A stretch of 64,000 nucleotides of DNA from Pararhizobium sp. A13 (GTDB lineage Bacteria > Pseudomonadota > Alphaproteobacteria > Rhizobiales > Rhizobiaceae): positions 1,240,001-1,304,000 of the forward strand of contig NZ_CP149511.1 of assembly GCF_040126305.1 (NCBI RefSeq). The letters run 5' to 3'. This document shows positions 9,425 to 17,808 of the stretch, in pieces. Below the pieces are notes generated by a model. The model ran no database searches, was not told where the DNA came from, and was given only the letters and a program-made list of their open reading frames with translations. Both the position numbers and the translations under genes were made by a program. Position 1 is the first letter of the stretch; the number at the start of each line of letters is the position of its first letter.

Positions 9425-9907
9425 CTAGCCAACGGGAACAGTCAACCCCACTTTCACCCGGTCCATCGCCACGAACGTCCGGAAGCGCTTGACGTTGTTG
9501 TTGCCGAAAAACAGGCGCCGCGTAAGCGCTTCGTAGTCTGCCATTGTGGGCACGACAATCACAAGAACGAAGTCAGCCTCTCCAGTCACGTAGTAGCATT
9601 GCTGGATTTCAGGCGCGGAGGCGAACGCTCGCTTCGCGTCCTCGATCCTATCCGCGGTTTCGCTGATCACCTCGACCTCGACGAAGATGGTGATGGACTG
9701 CCCGACGGAGGCGGGATCGATGATGGCGACATTTGCCTGGATGATCCCGCTTTCCTCCATTCGCTTAATGCGGCGCTGCACCGCTGGCGCGGACAGATTA
9801 ATCGCTGCTCCGATCTCCCGCTGCGGTGTCCCGTTGTCCTTCTGGAGGATTTCAAGGATTTTCCTGTCGTGGGCATCCAACGGCTGAAACGGACCGGACT
9901 TATTCAA
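9425..9907 (-). CDS. Lrp/AsnC family regulator of the diaminopropionate cluster
   Basis: About 160 residues with the N-terminal winged HTH (DAHDRKILEILQKDNGTPQR, then INLSAPAVQRRIKRMEESG) and an AsnC ligand domain (QCYYVTGEADFVLVIVVPT). The open frame continues far upstream, but that part is antisense to the lyase gene and is rejected. The likely start is a TTG at 9907, preceded by GGAGG at 5 bases. It is divergent from diaminopropionate ammonia-lyase with about 100 bp between starts. It probably responds to an amino acid of that pathway. The start is uncertain; the family is secure. Confidence 0.85.
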   Translation of the reverse strand: MNKSGPFQPLDAHDRKILEILQKDNGTPQREIGAAINLSAPAVQRRIKRMEESGIIQANVAIIDPASVGQSITIFVEVEVISETADRIEDAKRAFASAPEIQQCYYVTGEADFVLVIVVPTMADYEALTRRLFFGNNNVKRFRTFVAMDRVKVGLTVPVG

Positions 9908-10009
9908 ACCCACCCTCCGATGAAACAAAGTTGCAAAAATGTCGCCAATATTCAGCGCACTTTTCGCCTCCTTTGCAATATCCTTCAGCCAACTATCAAT
10001 GAGGCTGAC

Positions 10010-11221
10010 ATGTTCCTGCTCAACAAAACACCTGACTATGGCAAGCCGCTGATTGCCAATGACGCCGAAACGCTCGGTATCGACGCCGCCATCAAGGTCG
10101 AACGGTTTTTGTCCTTCCGAGACAACCACTCGCCTACTCCCCTGAGACCGCTTTCCGCGCTGGCGACGAAAATCGGTGTCGCTTCCATCTTCTTCAAGGA
10201 TGAGGGCCATCGTCTCGGGCTTGGCAGTTTCAAGGCGCTCGGGGGTTCCTACGCTGTTATCCGTCTTGTCCTCGAAGCAGCCGAAAAAGCGCTTGGCCGT
10301 GCCGTCGACGTCTCCGAATTGCACGCCCCAGAGGTCGTGGCGGTGGCTAAAACGATGACCGTTGCCTGTGCTACCGACGGCAACCACGGTCGATCCGTCG
10401 CTCAAGGGGCGCAGCTCGTGGGTGCGAAGGCCGCGATCTTCGTGCATTCCGGCGTTAGCGACGAGCGGGTCGCCGCGATCGCCCGGTTCGGTGCGGAAAT
10501 GGTCCGGGTCGACGGCACCTATGACGATTCTGTTCGAGAAGCCGCGCGCGTCGCCGAAGAGAGGGGTTGGACGATCGTGTCGGACACCTCCTGGTCGGGG
10601 TACGAACGTATTCCAGGTCTGGTCATGCAGGGCTACACCGCACTGGTTCGCGAGGCGTTGCGGCAGATGGCCGAGACGCCGACGCACGTTTTCATTCAGT
10701 CAGGTGTCGGCGGTATTGCCGCATCTGTGGCGGGCTACATGGCTATCGAGTTCGGAGACAGACGGCCGACATTCATAGTCGTCGATCCCGCACGTGCGGC
10801 GTGCCTTTTCGAAAGTGCCAAGGCCGGCCATGCCGTCAGGATTGCCCACGGTGAACCGACCGTTATGGCCATGCTGGAATGCTATGAACCGTCGCTGGTC
10901 GCCTGGCGCATCCTGTCCCGCGTTGCCGACGGGTTCATGACCGTGGGCGAAGCGGATGCGATATCTGTGATGAAGGCGCTTGCAAACCCCTTGGGCAACG
11001 ATCCTGCGATCGTGGCGGGCGAAAGCGGGGGCGTTGGTCTTGCGGCGCTGATCAAGGCTGCCTCCGATCCTGAAATAAAGGCCGCAATCGGTTTGGATGA
11101 GAACTCCCGTGTTTTCCTGATCAACACCGAGGGTGCGACGGACCCGGACAAATATGCGGAACTTGTCGGCGCGACGCCGGAACAGGTCGAAGCAGGCATC
11201 AATAGAAGAGCGAGCGCGTGA
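10010..11221 (+). CDS. dpaL: Diaminopropionate ammonia-lyase
   Basis: The 403-residue PLP enzyme of the tryptophan-synthase-beta fold starts at the ATG at 10010, with GAGG 5 bases upstream. The PLP lysine lies in LGLGSFKALGGSYA, and the substrate/phosphate loops are ACATDGNHGRSVA and SGVGGIAAS. The N-terminus (MFLLNKTPDYGKPL) and length fit YgeX/DpaL. These enzymes convert 2,3-diaminopropionate to pyruvate and two ammonia. It is the first gene of a three-gene operon and overlaps the next gene by 4 bp. The two following amidohydrolases could release diaminopropionate or a related amino acid from an N-acyl or carbamoyl conjugate. Confidence 0.88.
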   Translation: MFLLNKTPDYGKPLIANDAETLGIDAAIKVERFLSFRDNHSPTPLRPLSALATKIGVASIFFKDEGHRLGLGSFKALGGSYAVIRLVLEAAEKALGRAVDVSELHAPEVVAVAKTMTVACATDGNHGRSVAQGAQLVGAKAAIFVHSGVSDERVAAIARFGAEMVRVDGTYDDSVREAARVAEERGWTIVSDTSWSGYERIPGLVMQGYTALVREALRQMAETPTHVFIQSGVGGIAASVAGYMAIEFGDRRPTFIVVDPARAACLFESAKAGHAVRIAHGEPTVMAMLECYEPSLVAWRILSRVADGFMTVGEADAISVMKALANPLGNDPAIVAGESGGVGLAALIKAASDPEIKAAIGLDENSRVFLINTEGATDPDKYAELVGATPEQVEAGINRRASA

Positions 11222-12459
11222 GCAATCAGTCGATCAATGCCAATCGTCTACTCGGGCGTATTCGAGAACTTGGCGAAATTGGCCGCGACGGTGATGGCAG
11301 GCTGGTACGTCTCGCGGCCTCGGACTCAGAAAAGCTTGGCCGTGACCGGTTCGTGGCCTGGGTGAAGGATGCTGGTCTCGACGTTGCCGTAGACCGGATC
11401 GGAAACGTGTTCGGCATCTGGAGACCTGAAGGTACGGGTGATCGTCCGCCCCTGATGCTTGGTTCCCATATCGACACCGTCGTCAACGCCGGGATGTACG
11501 ACGGCTGCTATGGCGTTCTATCCGGACTCGAAGTCGTCGAGACAATGAAAGCACAAGGCTTTGTCCCGTCGCGGCCGATAGCCGTTGCCGCCTTCACAAA
11601 CGAGGAAGGCGTGCGTTACGCGCCGGACATGATGGGATCGCTCGTTTACGCAGGGGGTCTTGGCGTCGAGGACGCACTTGCGACCATGGGAACCGATGGA
11701 ACCACTCTCGGAGAGGAACTCGAACGCATCGGCTACGCGGGACCTGAGGAACCGGGATTTCTGCAACCCCATGCCTATATCGAACTTCACATCGAGCAAG
11801 GTCCTGTTCTTGAACGAGAAAGCATTTTGATCGGCGCGGTCGAGAACCTGCAGGGCATTTCATGGCAGAGGGTCACCATAGACGGCGATGCCAACCACGC
11901 GGGAACGACACCGATGTCAATGCGGCGCGATGCTGGCCACGCCGCCGCACGTGTCATCACGTTCTTGCATGACAGGGCAATCGCATCGAACACACCAACG
12001 GTGGCGACCGTCGGCTGCATGAGCTTCGAACCGAATGCGATCAACGTGATCCCCTCGCGCGCAGCCTTTACCGTCGACCTGCGCGATCCCGACGAGGACC
12101 GTCTCAAGGCTGAAGAAGCTGAGTTGGTAGCCTTCCTCGACAGGCTGGCTGAGGAAGAGCAGGTGAGCGTGTCGGTGGAGCGCCTGGCCCGTTTCGAACC
12201 CGTGAAGTTCGATGCGAAAATTGTTGGATTGATTGAGAAGGCGGCCAAGGATCGCGGCCTGACCTGCAGACGCATGACGTCGGGGGCAGGACACGATGCT
12301 CAAATGATCGCGCGGATCGCTCCATCGGCTATGATCTTCGTACCCAGCGTCGGCGGAATCAGCCACAACCCGAAAGAGTTCACAACGGACGGCGACTTGG
12401 TTGCGGGTGCGAACGTCCTGTTGGACGTCGTCCGGCAGTTTGCCAGAGAGGAAGAGTAG
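11218..12459 (+). CDS. Zn-dependent M20 hydrolase (N-carbamoyl-L-amino acid hydrolase/allantoate amidohydrolase type)
   Basis: The 413-residue enzyme starts at a GTG overlapping the lyase stop by 4 bp, which suggests coupled translation. Metal-site segments are LMLGSHIDTVVNAGMYDG, AFTNEEGVRY and ELHIEQGPVLE, with SGAGHDAQMIA near the C-terminus. This is the pattern of the HyuC/AllC group, which cleaves N-carbamoyl or ureido bonds with two bound metals. In this operon it probably acts on an N-substituted amino acid that feeds the diaminopropionate lyase. That substrate is inferred from position only. Confidence 0.88.
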   Translation: MSNQSINANRLLGRIRELGEIGRDGDGRLVRLAASDSEKLGRDRFVAWVKDAGLDVAVDRIGNVFGIWRPEGTGDRPPLMLGSHIDTVVNAGMYDGCYGVLSGLEVVETMKAQGFVPSRPIAVAAFTNEEGVRYAPDMMGSLVYAGGLGVEDALATMGTDGTTLGEELERIGYAGPEEPGFLQPHAYIELHIEQGPVLERESILIGAVENLQGISWQRVTIDGDANHAGTTPMSMRRDAGHAAARVITFLHDRAIASNTPTVATVGCMSFEPNAINVIPSRAAFTVDLRDPDEDRLKAEEAELVAFLDRLAEEEQVSVSVERLARFEPVKFDAKIVGLIEKAAKDRGLTCRRMTSGAGHDAQMIARIAPSAMIFVPSVGGISHNPKEFTTDGDLVAGANVLLDVVRQFAREEE

Positions 12460-13623
12460 ATGGCTGCCGAAATGAACGATTTGCACGCAGAGATGACGGC
12501 ATGGCGTCGGGAGCTCCATGCCTATCCGGAGTTCGGTTTCGAGGAGAAAAGGACCTCGGCATTCGTTGCCGCCAAGCTTCGGGAATTCGGCCTGGACGAC
12601 GTGACAGAGGGTGTCGGCGGGACGGGCGTCGTTGGCACGTTGAAGCGAGGAACGGGCAATCGCGCGATTGCCCTGCGTGCGGACATGGATGCGCTAAAAA
12701 TCGCTGAGCAGAGTGATCACGCCTACCGCTCACGCAATCCAGGCATCATGCATGCCTGCGGCCACGACGGCCACACGACCATGCTTCTCGGAGCCGCCAA
12801 GATGTTATCGGAGGAAGGTGGCTTCGACGGAACCGTGCGCTTCATCTTCCAGCCTGCTGAGGAATGGGGCAAAGGCGCTCTCGCCATGCTCGACGACGGG
12901 TTGTTGGAGCGTTTTCCGTTTGAGGAAATCTATGGGCTGCACAACATGCCCGGACTTCCCATCGGGCGCTTTGAAACACGTGCAGGGGCCATCATGTCGG
13001 CCGAGGACAACTTCGAGATCGTTCTGAAAGGCGTTGGCGGACATGCGGCGCGCCCGCACTGGGGCAATGAAGTGCTTGTTGCTGCCTGCGCACTCGTGAC
13101 CAATCTGCAAACCATCGTCTCAAGACGACTGAGCCCGACCGATGTCGGTGTCCTCTCCGTCACCGAACTGGTTACAGACGGGACCCGCAACGCACTCCCT
13201 GGCTTGGCACGAATCCTCGGCGATGCCCGGAGCTTTCGTCCAGAGATCAGCGCGACTATCGAAAAGCAGATGAGGATCATTGCCGAAGGAACAGCACTGG
13301 CGCACAACGTCAGGGCGGAGGTGACCTATACACGGGAATTCGTACCTCTCTTAAACGACGCCACCCTCGTCGAGGAAGCCTTTGCTGCCGCGCGGACTGT
13401 CTTCGATGCCAAGGAAGTCCACGTTGCAGACGAACCGATGACCGGGTCCGAGGACTTCGCCCGCTTTCTCGAACACGTACCGGGTGTCTTCGCCTTCGTT
13501 GGCAACGGCAAGGACTCTGCGCCGCTGCATAACCCCACATTCGACTTCAATGACCACGGTCTCCTTTACGGCTCGAAGTTCCATGTCGCTATCGTGCGTC
13601 AACGGCTGCCTTCGTCTGCGTGA
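12460..13623 (+). CDS. M20 family amidohydrolase (hippurate hydrolase-like)
   Basis: A 387-residue M20D peptidase/amidohydrolase that begins directly after the previous stop. Conserved features are LRADMDALKI, the MHACGHDGHTTMLLGAAKML metal motif, IFQPAEEWGKGALAM with the catalytic Glu, and the C-terminal TGSEDFARFLEHVPG. Family members remove acyl groups from N-acyl amino acids such as hippurate, IAA conjugates and N-acetyl amino acids. It ends the operon 90 bp before the convergent mobilisation genes. With the other M20 enzyme and the lyase it suggests stepwise breakdown of an acylated diamino acid. Confidence 0.88.
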   Translation: MAAEMNDLHAEMTAWRRELHAYPEFGFEEKRTSAFVAAKLREFGLDDVTEGVGGTGVVGTLKRGTGNRAIALRADMDALKIAEQSDHAYRSRNPGIMHACGHDGHTTMLLGAAKMLSEEGGFDGTVRFIFQPAEEWGKGALAMLDDGLLERFPFEEIYGLHNMPGLPIGRFETRAGAIMSAEDNFEIVLKGVGGHAARPHWGNEVLVAACALVTNLQTIVSRRLSPTDVGVLSVTELVTDGTRNALPGLARILGDARSFRPEISATIEKQMRIIAEGTALAHNVRAEVTYTREFVPLLNDATLVEEAFAAARTVFDAKEVHVADEPMTGSEDFARFLEHVPGVFAFVGNGKDSAPLHNPTFDFNDHGLLYGSKFHVAIVRQRLPSSA

Positions 13624-13712
13624 CTTTAAAAAGTCGGCGGAAACTGCCTTGCGAATTTGTTGACAAGTTGAATTGGGGCAAGGCGGCCTGCAGTTGTCCG
13701 CGACGCAACCCG

Positions 13713-13877
13713 TCAATTGAGCCACGCACAGACAGCCGACCAAGCCAATGTGAGGGCATGGTCGATCACCGCGATCCCCATGACGACGACGAACACGACC
13801 CCGAATACGGTCGCGATCCCGTCCATCGCCTTGCGATCATCTTCGACGACAATGATGCGCCTATCGTCACCAGACAT
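13713..13877 (-). CDS. Small membrane protein downstream of the relaxase
   Basis: A 54-residue frame (MSGDDRRIIVVEDDRKAMDG, then a hydrophobic stretch rich in Val/Phe, IATVFGVVFVVVMGIAVI) starts 11 bp after the relaxase stop and reads in the same direction. It has a polar N-terminus and one clear membrane span at about residues 21-37. Its position suggests co-transcription with mobC and the relaxase, so a small accessory factor for transfer is possible. No family is recognised. The compact layout and the clean membrane segment support a real gene. Confidence 0.55.
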   Translation of the reverse strand: MSGDDRRIIVVEDDRKAMDGIATVFGVVFVVVMGIAVIDHALTLAWSAVCAWLN

Positions 13878-13888
13878 CAGACCTGTTC

Positions 13889-16171
13889 CTACCGTTCCCG
13901 ATCATCATGTTCATTTCGCGCCTTCGTGTCGCCGTCGATCCGGCGGTTTTGCACGTCTGCCTCCCGTCCGGATCCACCCGCTGGAGCACCGCGCTCCGGA
14001 TTGGCAGCCGGCTCGGATCGTTCGGATCTTGCTGCGGTCTGTTCACGGTCGGCTTTCTGCCGTTCGCGTTCGACCGCCTGCAACATGTTCCTGAGCGCCT
14101 CGTCGACGTCGGCGACGTCGCGGATCAGCCCGTTGCCGGCAGCCCCGAGCTCGGCTGCCTTCAGCAACTGCGTATCGAGCGCCTGCTTCAACGCCCGGAT
14201 CGTGTCAGGCGCCCCGGCTTCCGCCCGCTCCAGTGCGTCGCGAGACCGTTCGACATCAACGAGAACCGCGTTTGCCGCTTCGGCCGCCGCGCGGCCGTAG
14301 CGTGCAACCGCATCGTTCCATCGTTGTCTTTCATCTTCGCGGTCGCTGCCAGCCGTGCTGCGATCCTGCTGATCGCCGCCGCGATCTCTGTGCTCGACGA
14401 GTTCGACGAGTTCTCGCCGCACATTGACATGCTCGCGGGCCGCCGTCGCGATCGCCTCTAAACCGGCGCGCTCCGCCGCCGGCATTGCCCGTTCCGCCTG
14501 CAACAGTGCGGTTTCGACCCGCTTCTCGTAAGCCTCGAATTCAGGTCGTGTCATGTGGCGCATATCGTCACCCTCCGAAACAAGTTCGACCAACGTCAGC
14601 AAATCTGTTCTGGATTGCGCACCAGAATTGGGTTTCTCACCCTGTCCCGACAGCTGCGGGTCAGCCGCCAGGCTGCGATCGTCAAGCCGGCTCAGCTGAG
14701 CGTCAACAAACTCTCGTACGGGCTGAGACAGCTGCGACCGCCCGAATTCGAGCCATTCCTGTTGGGCGGCTCTGGTATAGGTCTGGCTGCGAGCGGTATG
14801 GGGAATGCTGCTTGGCAGATCTGCCCGCTTCGCGTCGTAACGACGCTGTGCCGCCTCACTGGTTGCCTCATGGTCGGTGCGACCGATGGTGTTCACCGGC
14901 CGCACCTGGTTTTTGGAATAGGCCGCCGGGCTGGCCCGGTCCCGGCGATCGGTCATTTCCATGGCAATGCCGTGCATCCGGGCCTTCTCGGCCATCGTCA
15001 GCCGCCATTGCCGAAACGTCGAAATGGTCGTCTCGATCCGGTCGCCGCCATCCGAGCGCATCGCGACGATGGCATGCACATGCACATGCGGACGCTTGCC
15101 CCCCGCCTCCTGCGCCTTGGGATCGCTTACAGCGTCGTGCAGCGAAAACACATACCGGTGGCCGGCAAACTGGCTCCCGAGAAAGTCGCGGGCCGCATCC
15201 TGGAAGGCCGTCACATCGGTACCCGCCCGTGCCGACAGGATGAGATGCATGACATCGCGCGGCTTGCGGCTATGCAGCTGATGCCGCCATTCCAGCTGGA
15301 CGAGATCGCCGGCCTGTTTGGCGTCGGAGATCGACCGCCCCTGCTCATCCTGGACATTGCCCGTGTGGGTTTCGACGAGCGACCGCAGACGGCTGGCGCC
15401 GTAGTCCGTGCCATTGCCGTAGCCGGTGAATTGGAACTTTGCGCTCGCGTCTTCGGCAAGGCTCGCATCCAGGCGCTGCTGCACGATTGCGCTTGCCTTC
15501 GCGTCGGCTGTCAGGCGCTCTCCTCCCGGGCGACGAAGCACAGCCATTCCTTCGATATCGAAGCCACTGCCATCCGAGCGCTCGCTCACCGCAAAGGCAA
15601 AGGCACCGTCGCCCAGACCCTGCGTCACGATCTGCCGCGCCCGCGCGAACACGTCATCACCGCCACGGCCGTCCTCTGTGACGGCGACATGAAACAACCC
15701 GATGTCCCGGCTCTCGGCCCGGTTGTTCATCAGGTGATCCCACTCGCTGCCCACCGCGGAAAGCTGATCACGCCCCCGGAGCTGCTCGCCGCGTTCGTTC
15801 TCGACCACGACATCGCCGTTGCGCGAGACATAGGTGATCATCGCCGCCACTCGCCCGCCGCCACCGAACGACGCCATCTTCACCACGGCCGGCTGACTGC
15901 CGGAGGCAAGGCCGGCAAATCGCGCCCGCATCGGCCGATCGGCGCGACGATGCATGCCGGCTCCCAATCCCGGGCGATCCCTTCCTCCCACCCGGAATCC
16001 GCCTCCCCGACCTTTCGATCCACCTACCAGCTCCGAAGTGCCGGCAGCCCCTCCCCGGCGCCGGCGCTCGTCCTCATCCGACGATGGCCGCCGCCCCAGC
16101 GACAGATCATGGAGAAAGGCTGCCTTACGGCTCTCCCATTCGGCGGTGAACGCTCCCAGGAAAAACTCCAT
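13889..16171 (-). CDS. Relaxase/mobilisation nuclease (MOBP-like, VirD2-type fold)
   Basis: A 760-residue protein. After a low-complexity, Arg/Gly-rich N-terminus (residues 30-80) the candidate catalytic Tyr114 sits in AAMITYVSRNG, and the metal-binding three-histidine motif PHVHVHAIV is at His362-His366. The C-terminal third is rich in Glu, Arg and Ala and probably coiled coil. It would nick oriT, stay bound to the 5' end and pilot the strand through a type IV secretion channel. Its start overlaps the mobC stop (TGATG). Large rhizobial relaxases of this kind include the MobZ-type proteins; I suggest but cannot prove that link. No coupling protein or secretion genes are in the window. Confidence 0.85.
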   Translation of the reverse strand: MEFFLGAFTAEWESRKAAFLHDLSLGRRPSSDEDERRRRGGAAGTSELVGGSKGRGGGFRVGGRDRPGLGAGMHRRADRPMRARFAGLASGSQPAVVKMASFGGGGRVAAMITYVSRNGDVVVENERGEQLRGRDQLSAVGSEWDHLMNNRAESRDIGLFHVAVTEDGRGGDDVFARARQIVTQGLGDGAFAFAVSERSDGSGFDIEGMAVLRRPGGERLTADAKASAIVQQRLDASLAEDASAKFQFTGYGNGTDYGASRLRSLVETHTGNVQDEQGRSISDAKQAGDLVQLEWRHQLHSRKPRDVMHLILSARAGTDVTAFQDAARDFLGSQFAGHRYVFSLHDAVSDPKAQEAGGKRPHVHVHAIVAMRSDGGDRIETTISTFRQWRLTMAEKARMHGIAMEMTDRRDRASPAAYSKNQVRPVNTIGRTDHEATSEAAQRRYDAKRADLPSSIPHTARSQTYTRAAQQEWLEFGRSQLSQPVREFVDAQLSRLDDRSLAADPQLSGQGEKPNSGAQSRTDLLTLVELVSEGDDMRHMTRPEFEAYEKRVETALLQAERAMPAAERAGLEAIATAAREHVNVRRELVELVEHRDRGGDQQDRSTAGSDREDERQRWNDAVARYGRAAAEAANAVLVDVERSRDALERAEAGAPDTIRALKQALDTQLLKAAELGAAGNGLIRDVADVDEALRNMLQAVERERQKADREQTAARSERSEPAANPERGAPAGGSGREADVQNRRIDGDTKARNEHDDRER

Positions 16172-16608
16172 CAGGCTCTCCCCACCCGCATTCGAGTGCC
16201 ACGCGCGGCGAATGACCGGAGCTCAAGCAGCAGTGCGGCGACGGCACGCTGACCATCAGCGATCACCGCCCTCTCCGCCTCGGGCCGACCGGGTTCTCTC
16301 CGGTTTGCCGCCCGCGCCAGCTGGTTGAGGTTGACGCCGACGGCTTGGAGATCGGACAGAAGCAGGCCAAGGATGGCGCGATCCTCCGGCGTGAGGAAGG
16401 GACGCACGCCGGCCCCCTCCAGCGTCAGCGACCGCATGAACGCCGAAATCGTCAGTCCCGCGCTTGCGGCAGCATCGTCGATCCTGGCCATTTCTGTGGC
16501 GCTGAAGCGGGCGTGAACCACCCTGTCCTTGCGCTCGGTTCGCCCGTCCCGTCCAGAGCCAACGCGAGCGCCGGCGATACCGCTTTCCCTGGGTGTCAAC
16601 GCGCGCAT
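16171..16608 (-). CDS. mobC: MobC family relaxosome accessory protein
   Basis: The chosen start at 16608 has GGAAGG 4 bases upstream and gives 145 residues; the longer frame upstream runs through the oriT region and is rejected. A ribbon-helix-helix-like segment (VVHARFSATEMARIDDAAAS, then LTISAFMRSLTLEG) is followed by the MobC hallmark AVGVNLNQLARAANR. MobC proteins bind near the nick and help the relaxase open the DNA. The stop overlaps the relaxase start, so the two are translationally coupled. The gene reads away from the oriT candidate, as usual for such modules. Confidence 0.85.
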   Translation of the reverse strand: MRALTPRESGIAGARVGSGRDGRTERKDRVVHARFSATEMARIDDAAASAGLTISAFMRSLTLEGAGVRPFLTPEDRAILGLLLSDLQAVGVNLNQLARAANRREPGRPEAERAVIADGQRAVAALLLELRSFAARGTRMRVGRA

Positions 16609-16664
16609 CGGACCTTCCTCGAAGCCGGCCGCAGGCCCATCGACGGCCCGTCCGTCGATCGTCA

Positions 16665-16730
16665 GCAAATTTGTATCACAAATTTGCGTATCCTGCCAAA
16701 AACAACAGTACCGAATCGGTAACATATGTT
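16665..16730 (+). other. Candidate origin of transfer (oriT) with nick site
   Basis: A perfect 10-bp inverted repeat (GCAAATTTGT, 3-base loop, ACAAATTTGC) at 16665-16687 is followed one base later by TATCCTG/C at 16689-16696. This matches the nick consensus of IncP-type oriT and Ti-plasmid borders, so cleavage is expected between 16695 and 16696 on the plus strand. Two adjacent palindromes follow, ACCGAATCGGT (16710-16720) and AACATATGTT (16721-16730), possible MobC or ParA-like binding sites. The site lies directly upstream of mobC-relaxase and of a divergent VirC1-like gene. The repeat, nick motif and context agree; activity is inferred. Confidence 0.75.
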
Positions 16731-16879
16731 CAAGTCGATGCATGACGATCCACGCCCGACCTCCGGCCGTCGACAGCCTTGGCGCGCGCCGCACAGCCGA
16801 ACCGATCGCCGCAGGCCAGGTGCACGGACCGACGCGACCAGCACCACCTACATCCGCCATAACGATTTGATTTGTATGA

Positions 16880-16967
16880 ATGTAGTGAGTAAACCTACAT
16901 CCACTCGCTCCATTGCGACAATGTGTTTGTGGCGTGCAATTGGGGAGTGTGGAATATAGTCCACACT
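16880..16967. promoter_or_regulatory. Two inverted repeats upstream of the ParA-like gene
   Basis: Within the gene-free stretch 16609-17097 there are two further repeats. ATGTAG/CTACAT with a 9-base spacer lies at 16880-16900, and AGTGTGGA/TCCACACT with a 6-base spacer at 16946-16967. They lie 130-220 bp before the ParA-like start and could be operators for mobilisation genes or part of the relaxosome binding region. The rest of this 489-bp gap holds the oriT candidate and no convincing gene. Confidence 0.4.
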
Positions 16968-17097
16968 GTAGACCGGACCTGTAGTTCAAAAACATCCGCG
17001 TCATCGATATGAATATGCTGTATTCACTATTTGCTTGCACGCATCCGGCCGTTCGAGGCATGATGCGGCGATCGTCACCGCGATCGGGAAGCGACCT

Positions 17098-17808
17098 ATG
17101 ACCAGAACGTATGCGGCAGTGAGCAACAAAGGCGGAGCCGGAAAGACGACGCTTGTGACGTTGCTGGCTGGTGAATATGCGCTGCGTGGTGAGCGCGTCC
17201 TGCTTATCGATGCGGACAACCGGCAAAATCTCTCGGGCTGGTGGAAACTATGCGCAGAGAAGAACAACGTTCCCGACCACATCGTGGTCACGGTCGCTTT
17301 AACGCAACGGTCGATCGAGCAGGCAATCGATGACCTCGGCCGTGCGTTCAATCTCGTCATCATAGACGCGCCCGGCGTTGACAGCTCGTTGCAGACGACA
17401 ATTATCCGTTCCGCGGAATTGGTGATCTCGCCCATTCAGCCGGCGATCAAGGAACTTGAGGCTGCGGGCCAGGCTGTCGCTGCGGTCAACGAGATCAATG
17501 ACCGGTTCGGCTTGAGTATTGCCCATGTCAATGTCCGAACGCGCATTTCGATGCCTGGACGCAACCTCGAAGCCTACCGTTATATAAGGCCATTTGTTGC
17601 CGGTCTCGTAGCCGCGGAATATCGAACACGACTTCTCGACACCGAGCTGTTCGAGCGCAACATTTATCGCGAGATCCAGAACGGTCTGGGAACCCTGCAG
17701 ATGCAGGAGCTGACGGATCCGGTTCGAAAGGCAAGGATTGAGGTTCAGGCACTGGTCGAAGAGATCGAGCGGTACCGGGCATCCAACAGTTCGGAAGGTG
17801 CGGCATGA
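17098..17808 (+). CDS. ParA/VirC1-like ATPase
   Basis: The 236-residue protein has a deviant Walker A motif at residues 11-18 (KGGAGKTT), the Walker A' segment RVLLIDADNRQNLSGWW and the switch VIIDAPGVDSS. It is short and lacks the N-terminal HTH of replicon ParA proteins, like VirC1 of Ti plasmids. VirC1 binds near T-DNA borders and stimulates relaxosome assembly. Its place beside oriT and its 4-bp overlap with a small DNA-binding-like gene support a transfer role rather than plasmid partitioning. The longer open frame upstream of the ATG at 17098 is not supported. Confidence 0.75.
   Translation: MTRTYAAVSNKGGAGKTTLVTLLAGEYALRGERVLLIDADNRQNLSGWWKLCAEKNNVPDHIVVTVALTQRSIEQAIDDLGRAFNLVIIDAPGVDSSLQTTIIRSAELVISPIQPAIKELEAAGQAVAAVNEINDRFGLSIAHVNVRTRISMPGRNLEAYRYIRPFVAGLVAAEYRTRLLDTELFERNIYREIQNGLGTLQMQELTDPVRKARIEVQALVEEIERYRASNSSEGAA

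Noticed and set aside
9908..10687. The 260-codon N-terminal extension of the minus-strand Lrp gene
   Set aside because: It is antisense to the diaminopropionate lyase and shows no motif; the regulator starts near 9907.
14555..16252. A 565-codon plus-strand frame across the relaxase
   Set aside because: It is antisense to the relaxase, which has HxHxH and MobC coupling; no start context or motifs.
16609..17226. Extension of the mobC frame upstream to 17226
   Set aside because: It would translate the oriT region and overlap the ParA-like start; the ATG at 16608 has a good ribosome binding site.
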